NCBI GenBank assembly: GCA_040389165.1
Contig: JAZKAK010000016.1
Coordinates: forward strand, 1 to 32,756
Source: CAIOTO01 sp040389165
GTDB taxonomy: Bacteria; Pseudomonadota; Alphaproteobacteria; Paracaedibacterales; CAIOTO01
Length of the DNA: 32,756 bases
Reading direction: 5' to 3'
A program made the position numbers and the translations under genes. The notes under the pieces were generated by a model that did not search any database, had not been told where the DNA came from, and worked only from the letters and a program-made list of their open reading frames with translations. Shown here piece after piece: positions 16,304 through 23,531 of the stretch (positions are counted from its first letter, which is position 1; the number at the start of each line of letters is the position of its first letter).

Positions 16304-16858
16304 TTATTTAATTCGTTTTATTGATTTATGAGTGACCTTTGCCATTCTCAAAAGAATTCCTTCGATTTCTCTATCCAGCTCATCAACAAGTTTAGTAATT
16401 AAAGATTGCATAAGAACCTTAAGTTCTTTTTCGGTTACATTTATGGGAGCCAAGACTTTCTGTCTAATTTGTGCTTCTGCAACAGATAAAACATCACCTG
16501 TTTTATTATGGAGTGTAAGAATAACATCCAAACGACCTACTATTTCTTCTGGATTATGGGGATTTGGAAGTTCAATGATCGAGGCATCTTGAATGGCAAG
16601 TTGGGCCATGCCAGATTTACCATGAGGACGCAATCGAACCTTTGCCCATTTTTCAATACTTTGCGCTAGTCCTGAAGAAAACAATTTATCTGATTCAGGC
16701 AATTTGGAATACGTATTAAAATCGCGCGTTACTACGATTGAATTGGCATTAAGTAGGATTTGTGGCTTTTCTTCATAGTGTGATTTTATGCTATCCACCC
16801 GATCACAAGCAGACAATCCTAAACTTAGTATTAAACAAAAATACGGTTTCTTTTTCAT
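16304..16858 (-). CDS. Conserved lipoprotein of unknown function
   Basis: A 184-residue lipoprotein: basic start MKKK, hydrophobic core, then lipobox LSAC with the modified Cys near residue 18. The mature part contains ILLNANSIVV, a WAKVRLRPHGKSG segment and LAIQDASIIELP, an arrangement I associate with a family of alphaproteobacterial lipoproteins of unknown role, and ends in amphipathic helices (LMQSLITKLVDELDREIEGIL). The ATG at 16858 is chosen because AAGGAG lies 7 bases upstream; a TTG six codons earlier is in frame but lies across that site. It is probably anchored in the envelope. Confidence 0.75.
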   Translation of the reverse strand: MKKKPYFCLILSLGLSACDRVDSIKSHYEEKPQILLNANSIVVTRDFNTYSKLPESDKLFSSGLAQSIEKWAKVRLRPHGKSGMAQLAIQDASIIELPNPHNPEEIVGRLDVILTLHNKTGDVLSVAEAQIRQKVLAPINVTEKELKVLMQSLITKLVDELDREIEGILLRMAKVTHKSIKRIK

Positions 16859-17503
16859 TATTTTTCTCCTTAGCAAAATGCATTAATTTTGACGGTTATT
16901 CAAAAAAGTTCTACATTTTTCGTTGCTTAGATTGTGATTTTATTTTCAAACACATAAGATTGTATGAAAATATGTTTTTTTATGTAAAGATTTGTATCTA
17001 TATTAAGAACGCATAGTTAATTATACATATAATTTGCTGCGTTTGAATGGCTCCACGTTGACTTTTTGACAGTATGTATTACTATTCGCGGAGATGTCAA
17101 CGCAACGAATTAGGATGAATAGTGCTTATTTCTAAGCTTTGCGTGTAGCTGCGTAATGTGAGGAAATGACTTGTGTTTGATGCTATTTACGGTAATATTA
17201 TGTCAATTTTTTAGACGTAAATTACAACAAGTGCTTGGCATAAAGTTCAAAGAAACACATAGCGTGAGATGGAAAACTAATGACGGTTGAAAATAAGTTT
17301 TAAAAACATTCGATTGTATGCTTCTTCAAAAAAATTAACCAACTGTGACTTGAAAAAGACAAATATAACACGTTAAAGACTTACCTTGTGGTAATTAACG
17401 CGAGCGCCAGGAATTTTTTTTTGTTAATATTAATTTGCTTATCATTATGTATAAATTTGGTTTACCCGATGCCGAATTAAATTAAATTTTTAAAAGGATG
17501 ACA
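16859..17503. other. 645-bp AT-rich intergenic stretch
   Basis: No plausible gene. It holds a promoter-like pair (TTGACT and TACTAT, 16-base spacing, starting near 17058, plus strand) inside a CGTTGAC/GTCAACG inverted repeat, and copy B of the 42-bp dispersed repeat. It may be the decayed remains of lost genes; nothing recognisable is left. Confidence 0.45.
17315..17356 (+). repeat. Dispersed 42-bp repeat, copy B
   Basis: Same orientation as copy A at 15061-15102, sharing TGTATG, TTCTTCAAAAAA and AACCAACTGTGACTT with small differences. It lies about 150 bases upstream of the interrupted small gene. Confidence 0.6.
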
Positions 17504-17930
17504 ATGATCAGCAGAATTCATCATATTCTTATTTTGATTTTTTGTATGTACGGCTTGCTTGAAAATGCATGCGCGACTAGCTCTACGCTTAAAAACATAA
17601 AAAAAAACAAAATATATCACTACATATCGATATCAGTTTTAGCAACCTTATTTGGTTTGTTTATGACATTAATCACATGCTACCCGTCACTTTTATTTTT
17701 CTTACTGTCATTCCCGCGGAGGCGGGGATCCAGGCTGTTTAGCTCTCCCCAAACTCACGGTTTTTAAAGGGGCTTTTCTGGATTCCCGCCTCCGCGGGAA
17801 TGACAAGGGTGGAGTGACAAAAAGTGACGGGTAGCATGCATTAATCATCTATGTAGATAAGCCTTATGTGGGGAAAAAAGGAGTATCTTCAGAGCCATTC
17901 CAGCTTATTATGGAAAATTTCTCGTATTAG
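17504..17930 (+). pseudogene. Small exported membrane-protein gene interrupted by a MITE-like element
   Basis: ATG at 17504 has AAAAGG 6 bases upstream and opens a signal peptide (MISRIHHILILIFCMYG ... ACA) and a second hydrophobic segment (ISVLATLFGLFMTLI). The frame then runs into an inserted 163-bp element at 17676-17838 and ends in repeat-derived sequence (SFPRRRGS) with a stop near 17765. If the element and one copy of its 9-bp duplication (CATTAATCA) are removed, the reading frame continues without a break (ATC TAT GTA GAT AAG CCT ...) to TAG at 17928-17930, giving an intact protein of 84 residues ending in FQLIMENFSY. That exact repair strongly suggests a real gene before insertion. 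I do not recognise its family. Confidence 0.7.
17676..17838. mobile_element. MITE-like element, 163 bp, with 19-bp terminal inverted repeats
   Basis: Perfect 19-bp terminal inverted repeats CATGCTACCCGTCACTTTT (17676-17694) and its complement (17820-17838) bound the element. It is flanked by a 9-bp direct duplication CATTAATCA (17667-17675 and 17839-17847), the mark of transposition. It encodes no protein. Inside is a second 28-bp inverted repeat (17706-17733 with 17778-17805, one mismatch) of the GTCATTCCCGCGG...GGATCCAG type, so the whole can fold into a long hairpin. It must have been moved by a transposase encoded elsewhere. Confidence 0.82.
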
Positions 17931-17957
17931 TTTTTATTCTTGAGAGCCAATACCATT

Positions 17958-19145
17958 TTAATGCTTTGCATAATCATCAAATCCTTCTGGCAATTTTACC
18001 CGTGGCTCAAAACGAGTCAACAGTGGGTACAACGCCACAAAGTGAAAGAAATAATACAACGTGCATAAGCGCCCTAAGATCAGGTAAATCCCTTCAGGTG
18101 GTTTTCCTCCAACCCAGCCAAGCACAAAGCAGTTTGCTAAAAACACCCAAAAGAAATATTTATAATAAGGACGAAAACGTCCACTGCGCACAGGATGTTT
18201 ATCTAAAAAGGGCAATATAAACAACATGAAAACAGCGCCAAACATAGCGATGACACCGCCTAGTTTACTTGGGATTGATCGTAAAATTGCATAGAATGGT
18301 AGAAAATACCATTCAGGTACAATATGTGCGGGCGTTACCATTGGATTCGCTGGAATATAGTTGTCTGGTTCACTAAAAAAATTCGGCGTGAAAAACACAA
18401 GAGTTGCAAAAATGAGCAAATAAACACTAAGCCCAAACAGATCTTTAATTGTATAAAAAGGATGGAATGGCACGCTATCCGATGGTTTTGTGCGTTCAAT
18501 GCCAAGCGGGTTGTTTGATCCAAATTGATGCAACGCAACTAAATGCAGCATAGTCACGGCAATAATGACAAACGGTAGCAAATAATGCAGTACAAAAAAA
18601 CGATTCAGCGTTGGGTTGTCAACTGAAAAGCCTCCCCATAGCCAATGTACGATCGACTCGCCCCCAGGAAATGCCGAAAATAAATTGGTGATAACAGTTG
18701 CACCCCAAAAACTCATCTGGCCCCACGGCAGCACATACCCCATAAACGCCGTCGCCATCATCAACAGCAGAATGACAACGCCAATCATCCAGAGCAACTC
18801 ACGTGGTGCTTTGTACGAGCCATAATAGAGACCGCGTGCCATATGCGCATATACCACAATAAAGAACATCGATGCACCATTCATGTGGATATAACGAATT
18901 AGCCAGCCGCCATTCACATCCCGCATAATGCTTTCAACACTATCGAATGCCTTATCCACATGTGGCACATAATGCATCGCCAAAAAGATCCCGCTGATGA
19001 TCATAATCATCAAGGTAATACCAGCCAGTGAGCCAAAATTCCAAAGATAATTCAGATTCTTAGGTGTTGGATATTCGCCCAATTCTTTGTTGATAAAATG
19101 AAAGATTGGCAGACGTGCATCAATCCATTTGATGACTGGGTTCAT
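17958..19145 (-). CDS. petB: Cytochrome b of the ubiquinol-cytochrome c reductase (bc1 complex)
   Basis: Core membrane subunit of complex III, carrying hemes bL and bH and the Qo/Qi quinone sites. Eight hydrophobic helices are visible. Heme-ligand pairs are at H87/H101 and H187/H201, each 14 residues apart as in functional cytochrome b; the Qo motif PEWY is at 277-280, and WGQMSFWGATVITN precedes helix D. At 395 residues it is complete. The Rieske (petA) and cytochrome c1 (petC) genes that normally flank it are absent on both sides: upstream is a tRNA gene, downstream is the interrupted gene and non-coding DNA. The start has no strong ribosome binding site. A possible promoter on the minus strand (TTGCAA, 17 bases, CATCAT) lies just upstream. 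Confidence 0.96.
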   Translation of the reverse strand: MNPVIKWIDARLPIFHFINKELGEYPTPKNLNYLWNFGSLAGITLMIMIISGIFLAMHYVPHVDKAFDSVESIMRDVNGGWLIRYIHMNGASMFFIVVYAHMARGLYYGSYKAPRELLWMIGVVILLLMMATAFMGYVLPWGQMSFWGATVITNLFSAFPGGESIVHWLWGGFSVDNPTLNRFFVLHYLLPFVIIAVTMLHLVALHQFGSNNPLGIERTKPSDSVPFHPFYTIKDLFGLSVYLLIFATLVFFTPNFFSEPDNYIPANPMVTPAHIVPEWYFLPFYAILRSIPSKLGGVIAMFGAVFMLFILPFLDKHPVRSGRFRPYYKYFFWVFLANCFVLGWVGGKPPEGIYLILGRLCTLYYFFHFVALYPLLTRFEPRVKLPEGFDDYAKH

Positions 19146-19272
19146 AAGTTAAAGCTCATACGTATTTACGGAATTCTATGGTTTTTATGATGGCCGGATG
19201 TTAGCGTTTTTGCAAGATTTTTAGTGATAATTCAATGGTTGTGTAATTAGTCTTTGTTGTATGTATTGAAAT

Positions 19273-19283
19273 GGGGGGGGGGG
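19273..19283 (+). repeat. Homopolymer tract of 11 G
   Basis: An uninterrupted run of eleven G bases in otherwise AT-rich intergenic DNA, about 130 bases upstream of petB and 90 bases before tRNA-Ser. Such tracts can change length by slippage and tune nearby promoters; sequencing error in length is also possible. Confidence 0.7.
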
Positions 19284-19329
19284 AGTTAACTATAAAATCG
19301 CAATGCGTTTGGCATTTTCAACGTTCTTC

Positions 19330-19358
19330 TTGAGTTTTTTGCTATTTTCGATTAATAT
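19330..19358 (+). promoter_or_regulatory. Probable promoter of tRNA-Ser
   Basis: TTGAGT (19330-19335) and TAATAT (19353-19358) with a 17-base spacer place transcription start near 19365, about 9 bases before the mature tRNA. Confidence 0.55.
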
Positions 19359-19373
19359 TTGTTTTAGTCTAAA

Positions 19374-19463
19374 GGAGAGGTGGCCGAGTGGTTGATGGCG
19401 CCCGCTTGGAAAGCGTGTATGCGGGGAACCGTATCGAGGGTTCGAATCCCTTCCTCTCCTCCA
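19374..19463 (+). tRNA. tRNA-Ser (GGA)
   Basis: Class II tRNA of 90 bases with encoded CCA. The acceptor stem GGAGAGG/CCTCTCC is perfect, the anticodon loop is TTGGAAA (anticodon GGA, reading UCC/UCU), the long variable arm pairs ATGCGG with CCGTAT, and the T loop TTCGAAT is standard. Two details are odd: the anticodon stem CCCGC/GCGTG has one C-U mismatch, and the discriminator base is T rather than the usual G. Confidence 0.95.
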
Positions 19464-19864
19464 TTTCGCAGTTTTAATTGCATTATTTCTTAATGCCTTA
19501 AATCACTGAATGCACCATCTCGATATAAATCATCTCCCTCCACATAAATCATTTTAAAAAATTTTCCGTCCTATACCTATTATTCCGTCCTATACCTATC
19601 ATCGTATGCAATCAATGGTTTGATTCGTGGTAGCGATAACGGGCGTAGAATTTTATCACGTAATTCAATTAAAATTAAAGCCAAAAAAGTGCTATATCTA
19701 CAGCAGATAAAGGAGTAGTAATAAATACGTTGTGTATTTATTTTTTGAACATAGAAAAAGTTTTATACGAATAAAAATTGTATATAAAGCATATTCTAAA
19801 TTTGATTGATGAAACTTTATCGCAGAAGAATTATATAACGTTTGTATTATAAGAAAGTGCTCGC
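19464..19864. other. 401-bp AT-rich intergenic stretch with a 19-bp tandem duplication
   Basis: No gene seen. It contains two adjacent copies of TTCCGTCCTATACCTATTA (19564-19582 and 19583-19601, one base different). The final 60 bases are extremely AT-rich and probably carry the promoter of the next gene. Confidence 0.5.
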
Positions 19865-21211
19865 ATGAAAGTCAGATCTTATTCTAAAAATATATTATTT
19901 TCTTTATTTATTTCGATGCAAGGTTTTGCCTGTGAATATCTTGATGATCAAAATAAATATCGCCGTGGGAAATTCAACTTAGATCCCAATAAGGAAGAAT
20001 TATTTGTTAAGCAGACTGAAAACACCAACAAATTTCTTTCAGCTTACGATAAAACGTCAAATGCCCTTGCAACGCTTCCCCAAAAAATAATGATTATAAA
20101 AACGACTATGATAAAATTTCTTGTGCACAAAGACTCAGAGAAATATAAAATGTCATTCAAGGAATTGCAGAAAACTGACAAAAAATATAAACATTTTAGA
20201 ATGCTCGGTCTAATAGAAGCGTTTACGCAGAGAGTAGTGAACGCTAATAGGAATAAAATCAAAGATATTGGTAAAAAAGCATTCTTAGATTTTTGGGATG
20301 AATATAAAGAACTTGAGGAATCTGGAAAGCTACCCTTAGAGTTGATTTACACGTGTTTTGACAAAGCACGCGATGAACACTTTGATGGGCTTTTTAAGCT
20401 CCAAGCACGTGGTGTTCTTGATAGCCTTAAAGCTAAATTAAACGATTTTAAGGTTGTCGATCGAAATGCTCCTCGAGCATTAGAAAAAAATGAACTTAAA
20501 AGAAACAAGGATACAGCTGATGTTAATGATCTTCAATTTTTAGTTCCTCAGCAAGCTGAGAGAATAGAAGAATCTCGTTTAACAATACCTGAAGCAGAAA
20601 TTTCAATCATCTCTTCTTCTGTCCTGTCTTCGATAATGCCAGATCATTTAACTGAAGGTGGATGTACGGAAGCGGAGTCAATTCTGTTAACTGCAAGAAT
20701 GCCACAAAGTAACATTTGTCAAAACAGCCCTGAAATAGGAGTCTCTCTCGACGTATTAGAAGAATTCGAAATTTTCAGCCAAACGAAAGGGTGTGTGTAT
20801 GAGCAAGAGCAATACCATAACGATGATTATGAAGATCAAACTGATAGCGAACGGACGTCATTTGCCTCGTTTGATCTGCAATTTGGCGAATATGACGATG
20901 AGACGTTAATAATTGATTGGCATTCAATAAGTCCTTGCAGTTCAGCGCTTACGGTTGATCATGCAAAGGGTAAAATGAAAAATGACGAAAATGAATCACC
21001 TTTGACCGATGATAATATGAAGTTGGTTAGTGCCGCTAATGTGCTTTATGCAGATAGTTTGAGCGAAGTTGTTTTGTTGTCACCGCAATGCACGGAGCAA
21101 AAAGAATGTGATGAGGATTGGGATGATATTTTAAGTGATGTGGATGCGTTTAGTGATGATGATTGGGATGATCTTGGCAAGGATGTTGACACGGGCGGAA
21201 TGGTGCACTGA
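19865..21211 (+). CDS. Large secreted hypothetical protein with acidic C-terminus
   Basis: Not recognised. The 448-residue product begins with a signal peptide (MKVRSYSKNILFSLFISMQ..., cleavage likely near residue 22). Residues about 25-215 are basic and helix-rich (many Lys/Glu, KELQKTDKKYKHFR). Residues about 215-448 are acidic and less ordered, and the end holds two copies of a short motif, DEDWDDILSDVD and DDDWDDLGKDVD. There are no enzymatic signatures or further membrane segments. A secreted protein with a basic front half and an acidic tail, without known relatives, in a presumed intracellular bacterium is a candidate effector or surface protein; that is inference. The ribosome binding site is weak (AAGAAAG). 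A hairpin lies just after its stop. Confidence 0.72.
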   Translation: MKVRSYSKNILFSLFISMQGFACEYLDDQNKYRRGKFNLDPNKEELFVKQTENTNKFLSAYDKTSNALATLPQKIMIIKTTMIKFLVHKDSEKYKMSFKELQKTDKKYKHFRMLGLIEAFTQRVVNANRNKIKDIGKKAFLDFWDEYKELEESGKLPLELIYTCFDKARDEHFDGLFKLQARGVLDSLKAKLNDFKVVDRNAPRALEKNELKRNKDTADVNDLQFLVPQQAERIEESRLTIPEAEISIISSSVLSSIMPDHLTEGGCTEAESILLTARMPQSNICQNSPEIGVSLDVLEEFEIFSQTKGCVYEQEQYHNDDYEDQTDSERTSFASFDLQFGEYDDETLIIDWHSISPCSSALTVDHAKGKMKNDENESPLTDDNMKLVSAANVLYADSLSEVVLLSPQCTEQKECDEDWDDILSDVDAFSDDDWDDLGKDVDTGGMVH

Positions 21212-21229
21212 ACTGTATTCGGCGGTTTG

Positions 21230-21256
21230 ACGAGACTATTCCTTGAGCAGTCTCGT
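21230..21256. terminator. Hairpin between convergent genes
   Basis: ACGAGACT (21230-21237) and AGTCTCGT (21249-21256) form a perfect 8-bp stem with an 11-base loop between the stops of the secreted orphan and the trmJ-type gene. No T tract follows on either strand, so a role in termination is only suggested. Confidence 0.4.
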
Positions 21257-21268
21257 ATCGCTGCCTAA

Positions 21269-21982
21269 TTATTTTCCCTTTTCTTTCGATAACGCATCAA
21301 TCATCCCACGTAGCGTCCGTAAATCTTGTTGGAACAATGTTTGTCGCTTAAATAGACCAAATAAATTACGTCGCATCAATGGTTTTTTAGTCTCCGTTCG
21401 CCAGAAATGTGTTTGGTCAAGTTTGGTTTCTAAATACGACAAAAAAACGTCCACCTCACCTGTTGTTGCAGGTTGCGTTTTGCCATGTTGCCAAAAAGGA
21501 ACGGAATTCGTTTGCGCATGATAAAGTTCATATAATACAATCCCAACGGCGTGCGAGAGATTGAGCGATGAAAACTCAGGATTCACGGGGATTTGCACAG
21601 TTGCATTGCACAGCGCGATTTGATCGGTGGTAAGGCCGGTACGTTCAGGGCCAAAGACAATTCCAATAGGGCCAGGCATTGTCTGAAAATCATCTGCGAT
21701 TGCGCGTGGTGTCATATAATGCTTGATCACATCCCGTGGATTAGCCGTTGTGCCAATGACTGTGTGGCAGTCGGCAGTTGCGTTTTTAAATGAATCAAAG
21801 ATGACTGCATTTGTTAAAATTTGTTTTGCACTAACAGCCATTGCGATGGCTTTTGGATCGTCTATAGAGACCTTCGGCGTGACAAGACGTAATTGCGTTT
21901 GCGCAAAATTTCCCATAACACGTGCAACAGCACCAAGATTTTCAGGTAATTGTGTGGCAACGAGAATAATGAACGTGGACAT
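21269..21982 (-). CDS. trmJ: TrmJ-type RNA 2'-O-methyltransferase (SpoU family)
   Basis: SAM-dependent trefoil-knot methyltransferase; the TrmJ branch methylates ribose of residue 32 in tRNA anticodon loops. The three SPOUT motifs are clear: PENLGAVARVMGNF (13-26), GIVFGPERTGL (107-117) and IPVNPEFSSLNLSHAVGIVLYE (131-152). The start MSTFIILVATQLPENLG fits the family, and the C-terminal helical extension (about 170-237) is typical of TrmJ. The 237-residue length is normal. It is divergent from trmD with 55 bases between them, pairing two tRNA anticodon-loop methyltransferases. The TrmJ call is preferred over other SpoU members but not certain. Confidence 0.88.
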   Translation of the reverse strand: MSTFIILVATQLPENLGAVARVMGNFAQTQLRLVTPKVSIDDPKAIAMAVSAKQILTNAVIFDSFKNATADCHTVIGTTANPRDVIKHYMTPRAIADDFQTMPGPIGIVFGPERTGLTTDQIALCNATVQIPVNPEFSSLNLSHAVGIVLYELYHAQTNSVPFWQHGKTQPATTGEVDVFLSYLETKLDQTHFWRTETKKPLMRRNLFGLFKRQTLFQQDLRTLRGMIDALSKEKGK

Positions 21983-22037
21983 GAGGTATGAATTTCCTTA
22001 AAGTTCGTTATGGACACTTTTACCTGATAAAACCACG

Positions 22038-22772
22038 ATGAAACCCTGGCACGCAACAATTTTAACGCTTTTTCCTGAAATGTTTCCAGGCCCACTTGCG
22101 CATTCAATTGCTGGTAAGGCGCTTGAAAAAGGTCAATGGCAGCTTAGCACAATTAATATTCGTGATTTTGCAAAGGATAAGCATCATACCGTTGATGATA
22201 CGCCGTATGGCGGCGGGACGGGGCTTGTGATGATGGCGGATTTGGTAAACGAAGCATTATGTGTTGCCGAAAACGCATACACAAATCAAGAACTTCCACA
22301 ATATATCTATGTGACACCACGCGGCAAACCATTCACGCATGATCTAGCGCGCGAACTTAGTAAAAATAAAGCAGGCATTGTCATTTTATGTGGGCGTTAT
22401 GAAGGGGTGGATGATCGTGTTATTGAGCATTGGCGTGAAGAAAAAGGATTAATTGAAATTAGCATTGGTGATTATGTGCTGTCTGGCGGTGAAATGGCGG
22501 CGCTTGTATTGATGGATGCATGTGTTCGTTTGTTACCTGGTGTTCTGGTAAAAGAAGATGCCACGACATCTGAGAGTTTTGAAGAAGGTCTGCTTGAGTT
22601 CTCTCAATACACAAAGCCACGTATTTGGAAAAATAAATCTGTGCCAGAGGTTTTATTATCAGGTGATCATGGTAAAATTGCAAAATGGCGACAACAGTCA
22701 GCAGAGCAGGTGACTAAGGCACGTCGTCTTGATTTGTGGGATCTTTACTGCAAAGGTAAACAAAAAGCGTAA
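22038..22772 (+). CDS. trmD: tRNA (guanine-37-N1)-methyltransferase
   Basis: SAM-dependent knotted methyltransferase forming m1G37 in tRNAs, which prevents frameshifting. Signatures: HTVDDTPYGGGTGLVMM (50-66), YVTPRGKPF (91-99), CGRYEGVDDRVIE (118-130) and SIGDYVLSGGE (142-152). At 244 residues it is full length. The start is set by the family N-terminus (MKPWHATILTLFPEMF); no strong ribosome binding site precedes it. trmD normally lies in rpsP-rimM-trmD-rplS. Here none of those neighbours is adjacent, and rplS is at the other end of the window. Confidence 0.97.
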   Translation: MKPWHATILTLFPEMFPGPLAHSIAGKALEKGQWQLSTINIRDFAKDKHHTVDDTPYGGGTGLVMMADLVNEALCVAENAYTNQELPQYIYVTPRGKPFTHDLARELSKNKAGIVILCGRYEGVDDRVIEHWREEKGLIEISIGDYVLSGGEMAALVLMDACVRLLPGVLVKEDATTSESFEEGLLEFSQYTKPRIWKNKSVPEVLLSGDHGKIAKWRQQSAEQVTKARRLDLWDLYCKGKQKA

Positions 22773-22898
22773 AAAAGAGAAAATTCTGCGTGCAACTGGT
22801 AATACGCTTTAAATTTCTTGACTCGTCGGCATGAATTGAGTACTTTTAATTATAATCTGTATCGATTTTTAGAGTGTATTTTGCTCGTATCGACTTTT

Positions 22899-22975
22899 GG
22901 GCCTGTAGTTCAGTTGGTTAGAACCCTCCGCTCATAACGGAGCTGTCGCAGGTTCGAGTCCTGCCGGGCCCACCA
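22899..22975 (+). tRNA. tRNA with CAU anticodon (tRNA-Met or tRNA-Ile2)
   Basis: A 77-base tRNA with encoded CCA. The acceptor stem GGGCCTG/CGGGCCC has one G-U pair, the D stem is GTTC/GAAC, the anticodon stem CTCCG/CGGAG is perfect, the loop CTCATAA gives CAU, and the T arm is GCAGG TTCGAGT CCTGC. The first acceptor pair is a normal G-C, so it is not an initiator. The GGGCC acceptor resembles alphaproteobacterial tRNA-Ile, so a lysidine-modified tRNA-Ile2 reading AUA is possible. The gene has TATAAT (22851-22856) upstream but no clear -35 box. Confidence 0.93.
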
Positions 22976-22994
22976 TTTTTATCACATTATTTAT

Positions 22995-23513
22995 TTAAAT
23001 TGAAATATTAAGATCTCGATGGACAAGTGCCTCTGCGTGAAGTGCATGAATGATTTCATGGCTCGTGTCGAGCGTATTTCTCGTTTGGACGAGGTTATTG
23101 TTTGCATGTGATGCCTCAATTTCATTGTTTGGGGTCACGATGATTTGATTTTGCGTATTTGCATCTTTCCAAAGAGTTTCCATCGTGTGAAGGCCATCGC
23201 ATATTGATGTGAAAGTATCAATATTTGGTTCTATTGCGTGTTGATTGACTTTGCTTAATAAAATCTTAAAATAGGTATCCCAAGCTGCTGATGTATCTTC
23301 GCTCAGTTCACTTTGTAAAAACGAAGAAAGTCCATGTATGACGGCGATAGCACGTTGATTCTGATTGGCAAACGCTTCATAGGCATGTTCATTTCTCAGA
23401 CGATCAGCATCTTTTATAAAATAGGCGATGCGGCTAAAAAGGAGCGAAATTTGATTAGGAATGCTATCCATCAAAGGATTGTAATTATAAGCGTTTGGAA
23501 TATTATTATACAT
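22995..23513 (-). CDS. fliS: FliS-like flagellar export chaperone
   Basis: FliS binds the C-terminus of flagellin in the cytosol, preventing early polymerisation and guiding it to export. The 172-residue product starts like FliS (MYNN...NAY) and has the helical pattern QISLLFSRIAYFIKDADRLR (about 21-40) and AIAVIHGLSSFLQSEL (about 55-70) expected for the bundle; the last 50 or so residues are extra and unlike the usual 120-140-residue protein. It follows fliD on the same strand after 18 bases and lies in the order fliC-fliD-fliS, common in flagellar loci, which supports the call. Sequence similarity is modest, so the name rests partly on context. Confidence 0.78.
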   Translation of the reverse strand: MYNNIPNAYNYNPLMDSIPNQISLLFSRIAYFIKDADRLRNEHAYEAFANQNQRAIAVIHGLSSFLQSELSEDTSAAWDTYFKILLSKVNQHAIEPNIDTFTSICDGLHTMETLWKDANTQNQIIVTPNNEIEASHANNNLVQTRNTLDTSHEIIHALHAEALVHRDLNISI

Positions 23514-23531
23514 GATAAAACTTTCTTCTTG

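Noticed and set aside
17701..17767. C-terminal end of a protein reading SFPRRRGSRLF
   Set aside because: This is the translation of the palindromic repeat inside the inserted element, not native coding sequence.
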